A stretch of DNA of 64,000 bases from Flavobacterium gelatinilyticum (GCF_027111295.1 NZ_CP114287.1:4402001-4466000), one strand, 5' to 3'; shown: positions 25,937 to 34,875, counted from the stretch's first letter. Notes: generated by a model not told the origin, from the letters alone. Numbers and translations are program-made.

Positions 25937-26782
25937 TTAGTCAACTCTGATAAAATTACCCTGAAGGTCAAATACTAAATCGATATTTTTATAAAGTTCT
26001 ACTTTTATGTATGCTTTTTCATTGTCTATAGAAGTAACAAATTGATCTGGGTAGTTTGCTTTTGTATAGGTATCAATTTTTTCCGGGATCAATTCATTTG
26101 GGATTTCCTGATTATTTCCATCTATACTAATCCAGTTTCCATTGCTGTCGAAATCAATTTCGAAACGATTTGAAAGTGTAACGTCATAAGCTGTTCCGTT
26201 TGCAGCCTGAGTGTTTTTCTTCTCTGCCAGCCTGATTGATGCAGTTGGAAAATATGTGCTAATTAATGTTTTTGCTTTTTCCGGAAGAGCAGTCGGAGCT
26301 ATAACAACTTCATTGTGATTGTCTCCATCATGGTCTATTCTCACAAAATCACCTTCTGGAGTAAATACAAGTTTTAAGCCATTAGATAATCCTACATCAT
26401 ATTTAGTTCTTTCGTTTTCAATTTGTACAATTTGAAAATCAGCATAGTTTTCTGTAACATAGGTCATAATTGTTTCAGGAATTAAAGCAGTTGGTATTGC
26501 CTTGTTTCCTCCGTCTATTTCAATCCAGTTTCCATTGATGTCAAAATCAATTTCAAATCCATTTAGTAATGAAATATCATAAACCGATCCGTTCAAACCG
26601 GGTGTTTTTAGTTTTGATATATTTTTAAATCCAATGTTTGGAAAATAAGTATTAATAAACTCATTAGCAGGATTTGGTAAATTTGTATTTCTTATACCTG
26701 ATTCATGATCATTGCTGCTGCATGAAGCGGTTGTTAGCAGAATCGATAAAGCTATAAGGCTTGATAAGATTACTTTTTTCAT
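25937..26782 (-). CDS. PepSY-like lipoprotein with two repeats
   Basis: A 281-residue lipoprotein (signal MKKVILSSLIALSILLTTASC). After a short linker it contains two copies of a roughly 120-residue PepSY-like (formerly DUF2874) unit. Each has PANEFINTYFPN / PEKAKTLISTYFPT, a strand pair ending NGFEIDFDINGNWIEIDGG / NRFEIDFDSNGNWISIDGN, and IPTALIPETIMTYVTENY / IPNELIPEKIDTYTKANY. It sits 22 bp downstream of a one-repeat paralog and near a two-component system. PepSY-like proteins are thought to be periplasmic modulators, and control by the adjacent sensor is inferred from linkage only. Confidence 0.85.
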   Translation of the reverse strand: MKKVILSSLIALSILLTTASCSSNDHESGIRNTNLPNPANEFINTYFPNIGFKNISKLKTPGLNGSVYDISLLNGFEIDFDINGNWIEIDGGNKAIPTALIPETIMTYVTENYADFQIVQIENERTKYDVGLSNGLKLVFTPEGDFVRIDHDGDNHNEVVIAPTALPEKAKTLISTYFPTASIRLAEKKNTQAANGTAYDVTLSNRFEIDFDSNGNWISIDGNNQEIPNELIPEKIDTYTKANYPDQFVTSIDNEKAYIKVELYKNIDLVFDLQGNFIRVD

Positions 26783-26804
26783 AGTTTTTCATTTTGGGTG
26801 ATAA

Positions 26805-27248
26805 TTAATTATCGATTCGTAAAAAATTTCCTTTCGAGTTAAATTCCAGTTCCAGCTCGTTGCTTAAATCTACTTTGTAGCCCCATCTTCCTTTGTCGAT
26901 CTTGGTAATCGGAATTTTAGGATAATTTGTTTTTATATACGACAAAATGTTTTTTGGAATTATGCTTGAAGGAATCGAATTGTGATTGCCGTCCACTTCT
27001 TCCCAATTTCCTTTTCCGTCAAATTCTACTTTGGTAGTATTGGCAAATTGAACTTTATAATCTTTAGAGAATGTTTCTTTGTCTTCGATAATCGAAACAG
27101 GTTCCTGACCGGAAAAATGAGTCTTTAAAAAAGTCTGTGCGGCAACGGGCAGTTTCGTTTTTGCGATTACTGTTTTTTGCGCATTAGCCCAATATCCGCA
27201 GGTTAATCCTAAAAGAAGGCAGGCAGTGAGGTTTAATTTAGCTTTCAT
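26805..27248 (-). CDS. PepSY-like secreted protein with one repeat
   Basis: 147 residues from the ATG at 27248, chosen because MKAKLNLTACLLLGLTCGYWANAQ is a full signal peptide; a longer frame adds 17 residues. The mature part is one PepSY-like unit: LPVAAQTFLKTHFSGQEPVSIIED, TKVEFDGKGNWEEVDGNHN, IPSSIIPKNILSYIKTNYPK and a final pair ELEFNSKGNFLRIDN. It has a signal peptidase I rather than a lipoprotein signal, so it is predicted to be soluble in the periplasm. It lies between the sensor kinase and the two-repeat lipoprotein on the same strand, probably one regulated group. Confidence 0.85.
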   Translation of the reverse strand: MKAKLNLTACLLLGLTCGYWANAQKTVIAKTKLPVAAQTFLKTHFSGQEPVSIIEDKETFSKDYKVQFANTTKVEFDGKGNWEEVDGNHNSIPSSIIPKNILSYIKTNYPKIPITKIDKGRWGYKVDLSNELELEFNSKGNFLRIDN

Positions 27249-27322
27249 AAATTGATTGTTTATATTAAATACAAGTATATAAACTGAATCTGGAAACAAT
27301 TAGGAAAAATAAAAGAAAAATA

Positions 27323-28594
27323 CTACTTTTTTAAGAATGTGATTTTGAATTGATGACTAGTATTGAAAGTATATTCAATAGGAAGAGCATAATTGTTCAG
27401 GATAGATTTTACAATCGATAATCCAAGTCCTGTAGATTCATTTGTAGTTGTATTGCGATAAAATCGTCCAAAAACGACTTCTGAGTTTAATGGGATAACA
27501 GTACCGCTGTTTGAAATAACAAGGTTGTTTTTGTCGATGATAAAATTGACAAAACCATTTGTATGATTATGAATAATGGCATTTTTTAGCAAATTACTGA
27601 TTAAGGCAGCGGCAAGGCCTTTGTTCATGGTGAAAAATAAAGAATCATTTTCAGTAACTGTAATCTTTACTTGTTTAAAATCGGCAAAATCCGAAAATTC
27701 ATCCGTAAGTTCATTAATCAGCTTATTAAAGTTGATGTTTTCTTCTTCAGGAAATTGCTGGTTTTCTATTTTGGATAACATTAATAATGATTTGTTTAAG
27801 CGGGTCAATCGATTTAAAGTATCCGTTATTTTTCCAATTTCGATTATTTGTTCTTCGGTCAGAAGCATATTTTCTGCAAACAATTCCAATTTGTTTATAC
27901 AAATTGCCAGCGGCGTCTGTAATTCGTGAGAAGCATTTTCGATAAATTGTTTCTGGCTCGAAAAAATAATTTCGTTTCGGCTGAGCATTTTTTCGACTTC
28001 AAGGGCTAAAACATTAAATTCATTTATAGGCGAATCTATTGGTTCCAGTTTATTTCCCGCACCCAGTTTAATTCCTTTCAGGTTTTCCAGAATGGTATGA
28101 AATGATTTCCATATTTTTTTTAGAAGCAGATGATTTACAGCTAAAATGCTAATGACAAGCATTATGTAAAGACCAATTAAAGCCAGGAATAAATCTTCCA
28201 GCAGTTCATCTTCTTCTACAATAGAAGCTTTTACAACTAACTCGTACGGATTTCCTTTGATATCGTTAAAAACTGTTTTTAAAATTCGTACAGGCTCATT
28301 GTCATTATCATATTCCATGAATTCTTTTGTAGTTAAGATTTCATCTTTAAAAGAATAACTGCCTTTTGGCAGCGGTTTAATGGTGAATTTATTTAGGCCG
28401 AATTCAGGTGTGTCCAATAATTTTTTATCTGCAAAAGCATGGCGGATAATTATCATTTTTGAATTTCTCAAATCATCATCAATATTGTCATATACTTCGT
28501 CTAAAATAAGGACATAAAAAATTCCGGCCCAGATTGGGATTATAATTAATAAAGTAAGTGCTAAATATTGAAGAGTATAGTTTTGTAATTTCAT
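27323..28594 (-). CDS. Two-component sensor histidine kinase
   Basis: A 423-residue inner membrane kinase. Two transmembrane helices (about 9-31 and 135-158) flank a periplasmic sensor domain of about 100 residues. A HAMP-like linker, the H box FIENASHELQTPLAICINKLEL, an N box (LLKNAIIHNHTNGF) and a G2 box (STGLGLSIVKSIL) follow. The G1 box is weak (DKNNLVISNSGTVIP), as in many short kinases. Its ATG overlaps the response regulator stop codon by one base (TAATG), so the pair is translationally coupled. The stimulus is unknown. Confidence 0.93.
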   Translation of the reverse strand: MKLQNYTLQYLALTLLIIIPIWAGIFYVLILDEVYDNIDDDLRNSKMIIIRHAFADKKLLDTPEFGLNKFTIKPLPKGSYSFKDEILTTKEFMEYDNDNEPVRILKTVFNDIKGNPYELVVKASIVEEDELLEDLFLALIGLYIMLVISILAVNHLLLKKIWKSFHTILENLKGIKLGAGNKLEPIDSPINEFNVLALEVEKMLSRNEIIFSSQKQFIENASHELQTPLAICINKLELFAENMLLTEEQIIEIGKITDTLNRLTRLNKSLLMLSKIENQQFPEEENINFNKLINELTDEFSDFADFKQVKITVTENDSLFFTMNKGLAAALISNLLKNAIIHNHTNGFVNFIIDKNNLVISNSGTVIPLNSEVVFGRFYRNTTTNESTGLGLSIVKSILNNYALPIEYTFNTSHQFKITFLKK

Positions 28595-29265
28595 TACGTC
28601 ATTTTATATCCAATTCCGTAAACAGCCTGAATATCAATTTCCGCCTGACTGTCTTTGAGTTTTTTTCGTAAATTTTTAATCTGTGAATATACAAAATCCA
28701 GATTATCTGCCTGATCGGTATGATCGCCCCACACGTATTCTGCAATGGCTGTTTTGTTGATTAAACGGTTAGGGTTGATGATAAAATAATATAGCAGATC
28801 AAATTCTTTCCGGTTCAAAACCAACTCCTGATTGTTTATTGAAACCGTTCTTTGTTCAGGAGAAAGTGAAATATTCTTCCAGATAATCAAATTATTACCA
28901 TTATGATTGTGTCTTCTCATCGCCGATTTGATCCGGGCATGAAGTTCTGATAAATGGAAAGGTTTACTCAAATAATCATCGGCGCCCAAATTCAGTCCTT
29001 CGACCTTATCGTCTACCGCATCTTTAGCCGAAATGATGATAACGGCGCCCTGCTTTTTCAGCTTTTTTATTTCTTTAACAAGATGTAATCCGTTTCCGCC
29101 GGGAAGCATTATATCAATTAGGATGCAATCGTAATCGTAAGCGGCCAGTTTGTCAAAACCCGAAATGTAATCGTGCGCTGTTTCGACAATGTATTTTTCT
29201 TTTTCAAGTGACTGCTTCACCACTTCACGCAGACCAGCCTCATCTTCTATGATTAAAATTTTCAT
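28594..29265 (-). CDS. OmpR-family response regulator
   Basis: A 223-residue cytoplasmic DNA-binding regulator. The receiver domain (about 1-115) shows the acidic pocket EDEAG, phospho-acceptor Asp in CILIDIMLPGGNG, Ser/Thr in IIISAKDA and Lys in DYLSKPFHLSEL. The C-terminal winged helix (about 128-220) ends in VYSQIKNLRKKLKDSQAEIDIQAVYGIGYKMT. It is the first gene of a unit with its kinase. The PepSY-like genes downstream are the obvious candidate targets. Confidence 0.95.
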   Translation of the reverse strand: MKILIIEDEAGLREVVKQSLEKEKYIVETAHDYISGFDKLAAYDYDCILIDIMLPGGNGLHLVKEIKKLKKQGAVIIISAKDAVDDKVEGLNLGADDYLSKPFHLSELHARIKSAMRRHNHNGNNLIIWKNISLSPEQRTVSINNQELVLNRKEFDLLYYFIINPNRLINKTAIAEYVWGDHTDQADNLDFVYSQIKNLRKKLKDSQAEIDIQAVYGIGYKMT

Positions 29266-29329
29266 TATGCCTGTTTTTAGTGTATTTCAAATGTAAGAAT
29301 ACAATCTCAAAATAAGGCCGGCATTCTGG

Positions 29330-29660
29330 AAACATTTGGGAATAAGGTAATGAGATAATGCGGCAATTAGCAAATGAGATAATGTGGTAATTTGATAATT
29401 TGATAATTGGGTCATTGGATCATTGTCAATTACCAAACCGACAGGTTTTTAAATTAACATTGCGGTCGAAAAATCAAATCTCAAATTCAAAAACAACCTG
29501 ACAGATTTAATTGCATTAAAAATTATTGAATTATCTAATAGTAACATTATCTAATTGTCGCATTGTCTAATTACCGCATTACTTAATTGCCACATTATTA
29601 ATAGTATCTAAATAATAAATTGACACATTTTCTAATTGCCTAATTATCTAATTAATCTAT
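29330..29660. repeat. AT-rich inverted-repeat element with ~12-nt units
   Basis: The left arm has units such as aatgagataatgcggcaatt and aatgagataatgtggtaatt. The right arm has their complements (attatctaattgtcgcattg, tctaattaccgcattac, ttaattgccacatt). The centre again carries an ACCGACAGG / CCTGACAG pair (29441-29505). The plan matches the element at 25803-25935. Confidence 0.7.
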
Positions 29661-29665
29661 CTTTG
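29636..29665 (+). promoter_or_regulatory. Promoter of the ABC-F gene, partly inside the repeat element
   Basis: TTG at 29636-29638 and TATCTTTG at 29658-29665 are separated by exactly 19 bp, a consensus Bacteroidota promoter. The TTG lies in a TAATTGCC repeat unit. Confidence 0.75.
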
Positions 29666-29731
29666 CAGCTTCAAAAAAATACTTGTTTTGAAATTCAAAA
29701 AACAAAACAGATAAAAACCTAAAAAATCTCA

Positions 29732-31366
29732 ATGATTACAGTTAACGATATTTCAGTTCAGTTTGGCGGTACAACGTTATTCAGCGATGTTTCTTTTGCT
29801 ATAAACGAGAATGATAAAATTGCCCTTATGGGTAAAAATGGTGCAGGAAAATCTACACTTTTAAAAATTATTGCAGGCGTTAACAAACCGTCGACCGGAA
29901 ACATTTCGGCTCCAAAAGAAGCCGTTATTGCTTATCTGCCTCAGCATTTACTGGCAGAAGACGGTGCAACGGTTATGGAAGAAGCATCAAAAGCGTTTAG
30001 TGAAGTTTTTAAAATGAAAGCTGAAATTGATGAAATCAATGAGCAGTTAACCGTTCGTACAGATTACGAAAGCGACGAGTACATGAAACTGATTGAAAGA
30101 GTTTCTGACTTAAGCGAGAAATTTTATGCTATAGAAGAAGTAAATTACGAAGCCGAAGTTGAAAAAGTACTAAGCGGTCTTGGATTCGAACGTGAAGATT
30201 TTGCACGCCAGACTTCTGAATTTTCGGGAGGATGGAGAATGCGTATCGAGCTGGCAAAAATTTTATTGAGAAAACCTGATTTAATTCTGCTGGATGAGCC
30301 TACCAACCACATGGATATCGAAAGTATTCAATGGTTAGAGGAATTTTTACTGACTCAGGCAAAAGCAGTGGTAGTAATCTCGCACGACAGGGCGTTTGTA
30401 GATAATATTACAAACCGTACTATCGAGGTTACTATGGGAAGAATTTACGATTATAAAGCAAAATATTCTCATTATTTAGAATTAAGAAAAGACCGTCGTA
30501 TACATCAGCAGAAAGCCTACGACGAACAGCAGAAAATGATTGCGGAGAACAGAGCGTTTATTGAGCGTTTTAAAGGAACTTTCTCTAAAACAGATGCTGT
30601 TCAGTCTCGTGTAAAAATGCTTGAAAAACTCGAAATCGTTCAGGTTGACGAAGTAGATACATCGGCATTACGTTTAAAATTCCCGCCGGCACCCCGATCA
30701 GGACAATATCCTGTTGTTGTAAAAGAAATGTCGAAATCGTACGGTGATCATGTGGTGTTTAAAGATGCCAATATCGTAATCGAGCGCGGACAAAAAGTGG
30801 CTTTTGTTGGGAAGAACGGAGAAGGAAAATCAACAATGATCAAAGCTATTATGAAAGAAATAGGAGTTGATTCCGGAAGCGTTGAAATTGGACACAATGC
30901 CCAAATTGGTTATTTTGCCCAAAATCAGGCTTCCTTATTAGATGAAAACGCTACTATTTTTGAAACAATTGATAATATTGCTGTTGGGGATATCAGGACA
31001 CAAATTAAAAATATCTTAGGAGCGTTTATGTTCCAGGGAGACGATATTACCAAAAAAGTAAAAGTACTTTCAGGAGGAGAAAAAACTCGTCTGGCCATGA
31101 TTAAATTATTGCTGGAACCGGTGAATTTGTTAATTCTGGATGAGCCTTCGAATCACCTTGACATGAAAACCAAAGACATTATTAAAGATGCCTTACGTGA
31201 TTTTGACGGAACTCTGATCCTGGTTTCTCACGATCGTGATTTCCTTGACGGACTGGCAACGAAGGTTTTTGAGTTTGGAAACAAAAGGGTAAAAGAACAT
31301 TTTGAAGATGTGGCAGGTTTCCTGGCGCACAAAAAAATGGATTCTATGAGAGAAATCGAAAAATAA
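29732..31366 (+). CDS. ABC-F family ATPase
   Basis: A cytoplasmic 544-residue ribosome-associated ATPase with two nucleotide-binding domains and no membrane part. Domain 1: Walker A GKNGAGKST, signature SGGWRMRIELA, Walker B LILLDEPTNHMD. Domain 2: Walker A GKNGEGKST, signature LSGGEKTRLAM, Walker B LLILDEPSNHLD. The linker (about 240-320) includes the charged helix pair typical of ABC-F proteins. The family rescues or tunes stalled ribosomes (EttA, YbiT, Uup) or gives target-protecting antibiotic resistance; the overall build is closest to YbiT, so a housekeeping role is preferred. Monocistronic. Confidence 0.94.
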   Translation: MITVNDISVQFGGTTLFSDVSFAINENDKIALMGKNGAGKSTLLKIIAGVNKPSTGNISAPKEAVIAYLPQHLLAEDGATVMEEASKAFSEVFKMKAEIDEINEQLTVRTDYESDEYMKLIERVSDLSEKFYAIEEVNYEAEVEKVLSGLGFEREDFARQTSEFSGGWRMRIELAKILLRKPDLILLDEPTNHMDIESIQWLEEFLLTQAKAVVVISHDRAFVDNITNRTIEVTMGRIYDYKAKYSHYLELRKDRRIHQQKAYDEQQKMIAENRAFIERFKGTFSKTDAVQSRVKMLEKLEIVQVDEVDTSALRLKFPPAPRSGQYPVVVKEMSKSYGDHVVFKDANIVIERGQKVAFVGKNGEGKSTMIKAIMKEIGVDSGSVEIGHNAQIGYFAQNQASLLDENATIFETIDNIAVGDIRTQIKNILGAFMFQGDDITKKVKVLSGGEKTRLAMIKLLLEPVNLLILDEPSNHLDMKTKDIIKDALRDFDGTLILVSHDRDFLDGLATKVFEFGNKRVKEHFEDVAGFLAHKKMDSMREIEK

Positions 31367-31389
31367 GAAAATACCATCAAATAAATTAC

Positions 31390-31422
31390 AAAAAGCATAA
31401 GTTAAGTCTTATGCTTTTTTTT
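31390..31422 (+). terminator. Terminator of the ABC-F gene
   Basis: The stem aaaagcataag / cttatgctttt with a short loop is followed by a T run, 23 bp past the stop codon. Confidence 0.85.
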
Positions 31423-31555
31423 ATGGCTTCACGTCTCGGAATTTAGAAGTTATAAGACTATAAACCATGATTTTAATCAGGTTTTGGAATAGTTTATAGG
31501 ATTATTTTTGGCGCCGGAATAAAAGTTTATTCTTACATTGAAATAATTCTTAAAT

Positions 31556-32704
31556 ATGAATCGAATGTCTGTTTTTTCAGGCTCTAAAGTCTGGCTTTTT
31601 GTTTTGTTGTTTCCTTTTCTTTCTATTGGGCAGGCTGTAGAGCCCAATTCTCAGATAAAATACCCGCAGTTTAAATTTCAGGGACTTTTTCAGGCACGTT
31701 ACCTAAACGGATTGACTAAAGATATTGATGCGGTTTCAGGACAGCATCATGTAGATGACAATGCAGTCGAAAGTACATTTGATATTAAAAGAATGCGTGT
31801 AGGGGTTGAAGCCGCATTAGGTGAACGATTTGACTTGTTTGTTTTGGCGAATCTGGCAGAATTTAAAACAGATCCAAAAAATAAAGTGCTGGAAAATGCT
31901 TTTGCGAGATATATTTTTAATAAAAACTTCGGTATTATCGTGGGGCAGTTCAGACCTGCATTTGGAATAGAGGAATTAAATCCTGCCGATATTCTTAAAT
32001 CATTCGATTATTCAAATCAGTATACAGAATTTGGGAATAACGGCTGGGCCAGTTTTCAAATCGGGGCTTCTGTGTTTGGAGACTTTAAACTGGGCGCAGT
32101 TCCGGTAACGTATGCTGTTTCTGCAGTAAATGGAAACGGAAGGGATCAGGTTTCGGATAAAGACAATGGCAAACAATATTCTTCAAGACTGGGATTTGAG
32201 TTAAATAAAAAACACAATATTGTTTTTGGACTGAACGGCGGAATTGGAGAAGTTTTTAAAAGCAAGGTTTTTGCTGTAGGTCTTGATCTTGCCGCCGATT
32301 TTAAACTGGCTGATAAACTGCTGCTGCAAACTCAAATTGAAGCAAAACAGGGAACGAATCATTATTTGTATTATTCACTTCCGGCTGATGCGAGAACCAC
32401 AAACCTGAACCAATATCAAATGAGAGGTATTTATTTTCTGCCTAATCTGAGATATGAAATTCGGTATCAAAAATTAACAGCAATAGAGTTTTCGTGCCGT
32501 TATGAATATTTTGACAAAAGTTTTAAAATAGATTCAAATGCAAGGCAGACTTTTACGCCAATGACGGGATTAGAATTCGGGAAAGGTTATACAGGCCGTA
32601 TAGAAATAGGAATGCAGCTCGACAATTACAAGCGTAATATTGCCAATACAACAGCCTACGATAATAACCTGTTTATTATGCAGTTTCAGGGCAGGTTCTT
32701 TTAA
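31556..32704 (+). CDS. Porin, phosphate-selective O/P-like
   Basis: A 382-residue outer membrane porin. The signal peptide (about residues 1-25, SKVWLFVLLFPFLSIGQ) leads to FKFQGLFQARYLNGL and KRMRVGVEAALGERFDLFVLANLAEF, then NFGIIVGQFRPAFGIEELNP, all typical of the OprO/OprP 16-strand group. The C-terminal strand NNLFIMQFQGRFF ends in Phe as required for outer membrane insertion. TTACATTG upstream is a weak -7 candidate. The ligand may be phosphate or another anion, but the basic channel residues cannot be assessed without alignment. Single gene with its own terminator. Confidence 0.87.
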   Translation: MNRMSVFSGSKVWLFVLLFPFLSIGQAVEPNSQIKYPQFKFQGLFQARYLNGLTKDIDAVSGQHHVDDNAVESTFDIKRMRVGVEAALGERFDLFVLANLAEFKTDPKNKVLENAFARYIFNKNFGIIVGQFRPAFGIEELNPADILKSFDYSNQYTEFGNNGWASFQIGASVFGDFKLGAVPVTYAVSAVNGNGRDQVSDKDNGKQYSSRLGFELNKKHNIVFGLNGGIGEVFKSKVFAVGLDLAADFKLADKLLLQTQIEAKQGTNHYLYYSLPADARTTNLNQYQMRGIYFLPNLRYEIRYQKLTAIEFSCRYEYFDKSFKIDSNARQTFTPMTGLEFGKGYTGRIEIGMQLDNYKRNIANTTAYDNNLFIMQFQGRFF

Positions 32705-32722
32705 AAAAAAAATAATAATTTA

Positions 32723-32758
32723 AAAAAAAAGACATACGTTATTCGTGTGTCTTTTTTT
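32723..32758 (+). terminator. Terminator of the porin gene
   Basis: The stem aaaaaagacatacg / cgtgtgtctttttt (one G-T pair) has a five-base loop and a T run. Confidence 0.8.
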
Positions 32759-32819
32759 AGTATTGCATTGATTGGTACTATTTTGAATAATTGCAGGAAG
32801 TTCTGCCGGGATTAGATTT

Positions 32820-32886
32820 GGTTTAAGGAACCTTAACCCACATGTCCGGCTCCCGTATTCTTCGGGAGCTCGTAACCAGACTTGTG
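32820..32886. repeat. Two adjacent palindromes, relatively GC-rich
   Basis: Palindrome 1 (32820-32838) is ggtttaagg / ccttaacc. Palindrome 2 (32839-32886) is a two-part hairpin: the outer stem cacatgtccgg / ccagacttgtg (one mismatch) and the inner stem gctcccg / cgggagc. It is downstream of the small acetyltransferase gene on the minus strand and could terminate it or be a mobile palindromic element. Confidence 0.55.
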
Positions 32887-32917
32887 TTGTTTGTTATATA
32901 GTTTATAAACTTTGTGT

Positions 32918-33229
32918 TTAGATTCTGATTCCCGGAGGAAGCAATTCTTTGTATTTTGGATTTTTTTTGAAAAATGCCGCAATTTTTGGGTGAATAGGAA
33001 CTACTCTGAAATTTTTCTCGGTGCTTAATTCCATAATATTTTTAAGCAGTATGTCGATTACAGACTGGTTTTCAAAGTTTTCAGGCGTATTTATTTTAGT
33101 TAAAAAGATTTTCTTTTCCTGAAAAGAGTATTCTACGCTTAATAATCCTTCAGGGACTGTGGCTTCAAATTGTCTTGCAAAAGTATTGTCTTTGATTTCC
33201 ATAGTTAAAGTAGGTTCCATATTTGTCAT
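32918..33229 (-). CDS. Small GNAT-type N-acetyltransferase (YjdJ-like)
   Basis: A 103-residue cytoplasmic protein of the compact GCN5-related type (Acetyltransf_CG / YjdJ). Visible features are MEIKDNTFARQFEATVPEGLLSVEYSF at the N-terminus, the strand FLTKINTPENFENQSVIDILLKNIMEL and NFRVVPIHPKIAAFFKKNPKY at the end, where PIHPKIAAFFKKNPKY matches the usual C-terminal motif PxCPYVxxFIxxHPEY in position. Substrate unknown; the family binds acetyl-CoA. An ATG three codons downstream is an equally possible start. Confidence 0.85.
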   Translation of the reverse strand: MTNMEPTLTMEIKDNTFARQFEATVPEGLLSVEYSFQEKKIFLTKINTPENFENQSVIDILLKNIMELSTEKNFRVVPIHPKIAAFFKKNPKYKELLPPGIRI

Positions 33230-33521
33230 GTTTTTGGGGTGGATAAAAAATATTAGAAAAAGAACGTGGGAAAATGTATCAAATAAAAAATGATTTGATA
33301 TGCCGTATAAATACTGTGTATTATGAGTGCAAAGTTAATCATTTGATTTTCAATATCGAATGTTTTTGGGAAGTTTAAGGCGAAAGTAAGGTAATACGTC
33401 GTTTTTGTAATTTAATTTGTTTTAATATAGAATTGTGGTGTAAGATTTGCTGTGCATATTATTTAAACAATTATCTTTAGCATAAAAAATAACTAATACG
33501 TAATCCCTTTTTTTCTGGCAA

Positions 33522-34178
33522 ATGAGTAAAATTCCCGTATACTTTATGCCTGGTCTTGCTGCAAGTCCGGCTATATTTGAAAGAATCAAATTAGATGAAT
33601 CTGTTTTTGAGACATTTCTCCTGGAATGGGAAATTCCAAACCCAAAAGAATCATTATCGGATTATGCACTCCGGATTTCAAAAAAAATTAAACATGAAAA
33701 TCCTGTTTTAATCGGGGTTTCTTTTGGCGGCATTCTGGTTCAGGAAATTTCAAAACATGTCAAAGCCAGAAAAGTAATTATTATTTCGAGCGTAAGGAGT
33801 AATGTTGAATTTCCAAGAAGAATGAAAATAGGCAAGACTACAAAAGCCTATAAACTTATCCCGATGAAACTTATCCTTAATATTGAGAATCTGGCTAAAT
33901 ATTCGTTTGGAGAAAAAGTAAACAAACGAATAAAATTATACGAGAAATTTTTAGCGGTACGAGATATCAATTACCTGCAATGGGCTGTAGAATCGGTAAT
34001 TTTATGGGATAGAAACCAAATCGACGAAAACGTGGTTCATATACACGGCGATCAGGATGATGTTTTTCCTATAAAGTATATTAATAAATGCATTGTAGTA
34101 AAAGGAGGGACTCACATAATGATCCTGAACAAATACAAATGGCTGAATGAAAATCTGCCTTCGATTATACTGGAGTAA
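33522..34178 (+). CDS. Alpha/beta hydrolase
   Basis: A 218-residue cytoplasmic alpha/beta-hydrolase-fold protein with no signal peptide. The nucleophile elbow is GVSFGG (Ser at about residue 69), the acid is likely Asp in HGDQDDVFPI (about 185-189) and the catalytic His in KGGTHIMILNK (about 199). It is at the short end of the family, with a minimal cap. TATCTTTA lies about 50 bp upstream. A 7-bp-periodic repeat array begins within 10 bp of the stop codon. Substrate unknown. Confidence 0.88.
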   Translation: MSKIPVYFMPGLAASPAIFERIKLDESVFETFLLEWEIPNPKESLSDYALRISKKIKHENPVLIGVSFGGILVQEISKHVKARKVIIISSVRSNVEFPRRMKIGKTTKAYKLIPMKLILNIENLAKYSFGEKVNKRIKLYEKFLAVRDINYLQWAVESVILWDRNQIDENVVHIHGDQDDVFPIKYINKCIVVKGGTHIMILNKYKWLNENLPSIILE

Positions 34179-34186
34179 ACTTTAAT

Positions 34187-34440
34187 GAAAATTCCAGAAT
34201 TGTGAAATGTGAGATGTGAGTTGTGAATTGTGAGTTGTGAATTGTGAGTTGTGAGTTGTGGAGATGTTAGTTGAGAATTGTGAGTTGTGAAATGTTAGCT
34301 GAGAATTAAGAATTATGAGTATTAAAATTTCGCATAATATATTTTACGTTTCACGTTTCACATAACACATAACACATTTCACATAACACATTTCACATAA
34401 CACATTTCACATAAAACATTTTACATTTCACATTAAAAAA
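34187..34440. repeat. 7-bp-periodic repeat array, copy 1
   Basis: The left half runs as heptads on the GTGAGTT / GTGAATT / GTGAGAT theme. The right half carries the complementary sense (CACATTT, CACATAA). Between them is a non-periodic core at 34301-34352 (gagaattaagaattatgag, then attaaaatttcgcataatat) shared with the array at 41243-41680. The two halves could pair into a long imperfect hairpin. No open frame. Confidence 0.85.
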
Positions 34441-34457
34441 AATCCACACTATCGAAC

Positions 34458-34829
34458 CTATTCGTGTTTTTTGTCCTGATTATTGGATTCTTTAATTCTT
34501 TGAAGTTTATGGGTAAGATGTTCGATTTTTTCGTTCTTAAGTTTGATAATTTCCAGTCTTGCCTCTGCTAATTCTTTATAGCTGTTATTTTCGTCTGTGG
34601 CGGTGTTTTGCGACTTCAGCATATATCCTTCGTTTTTTATCAGCCATTCGCAGTTGTAATGAGGGTAAACTTCAACTATTTTTGTGATCCATTTGGTCTG
34701 AATGTCACTATTTTGGGCTATTGCTCTGGATAAAACGCCTTTACTTGCACCAATTAATTTCTCTAATTTTGTGATTGTAATAAGCTCGTTATCGGCTATT
34801 TGTTTGATATTTTTTAAAATCTCGCTCAT
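34458..34829 (-). CDS. Helix-turn-helix protein, repressor-like with C-terminal coiled coil
   Basis: A 123-residue protein with an N-terminal helix-turn-helix region (about 5-70: MSEILKNIKQIADNELIT, LEKLIGASKGVLSRAIAQNSDI, TKIVEVYPHYNCEWLIKNEGYML) of the type seen in Bacteroidota phage-repressor-like regulators. A heptad-rich tail (about 85-115: YKELAEARLEIIKLKNEKIEHLTHKLQ) probably dimerises it. The Ser-Lys-Gly-Val-Leu segment looks like the recognition helix. A 16-bp palindrome lies 4 bp upstream of its start codon, with a matching site at the promoter at 35575, suggesting autoregulation and control of the downstream module genes. Confidence 0.8.
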   Translation of the reverse strand: MSEILKNIKQIADNELITITKLEKLIGASKGVLSRAIAQNSDIQTKWITKIVEVYPHYNCEWLIKNEGYMLKSQNTATDENNSYKELAEARLEIIKLKNEKIEHLTHKLQRIKESNNQDKKHE

Positions 34830-34833
34830 TTAC

Positions 34834-34875
34834 GACGGAAATTATCGTCTATTTTTTTCGTTGAAAATTTTCTCC
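34834..34875. promoter_or_regulatory. Two candidate operator sites upstream of the HTH gene
   Basis: Site 1 is GACGGAAATTATCGTC (34834-34849) and site 2 is GTTGAAAATTTTCTCC (34860-34875). Site 1 is palindromic. Site 2 shares 12 of 13 leading bases with the palindrome at 35559. Their position, 5-46 bp from the start codon, suits autorepression. Confidence 0.5.

Larger units (their letters stand above)
29266..29731 (+). other. 466-bp intergenic region, mostly repeat element
   Basis: It contains the inverted-repeat element at 29330-29660 and the ABC-F promoter at its right edge. No coding signal. Confidence 0.6.
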
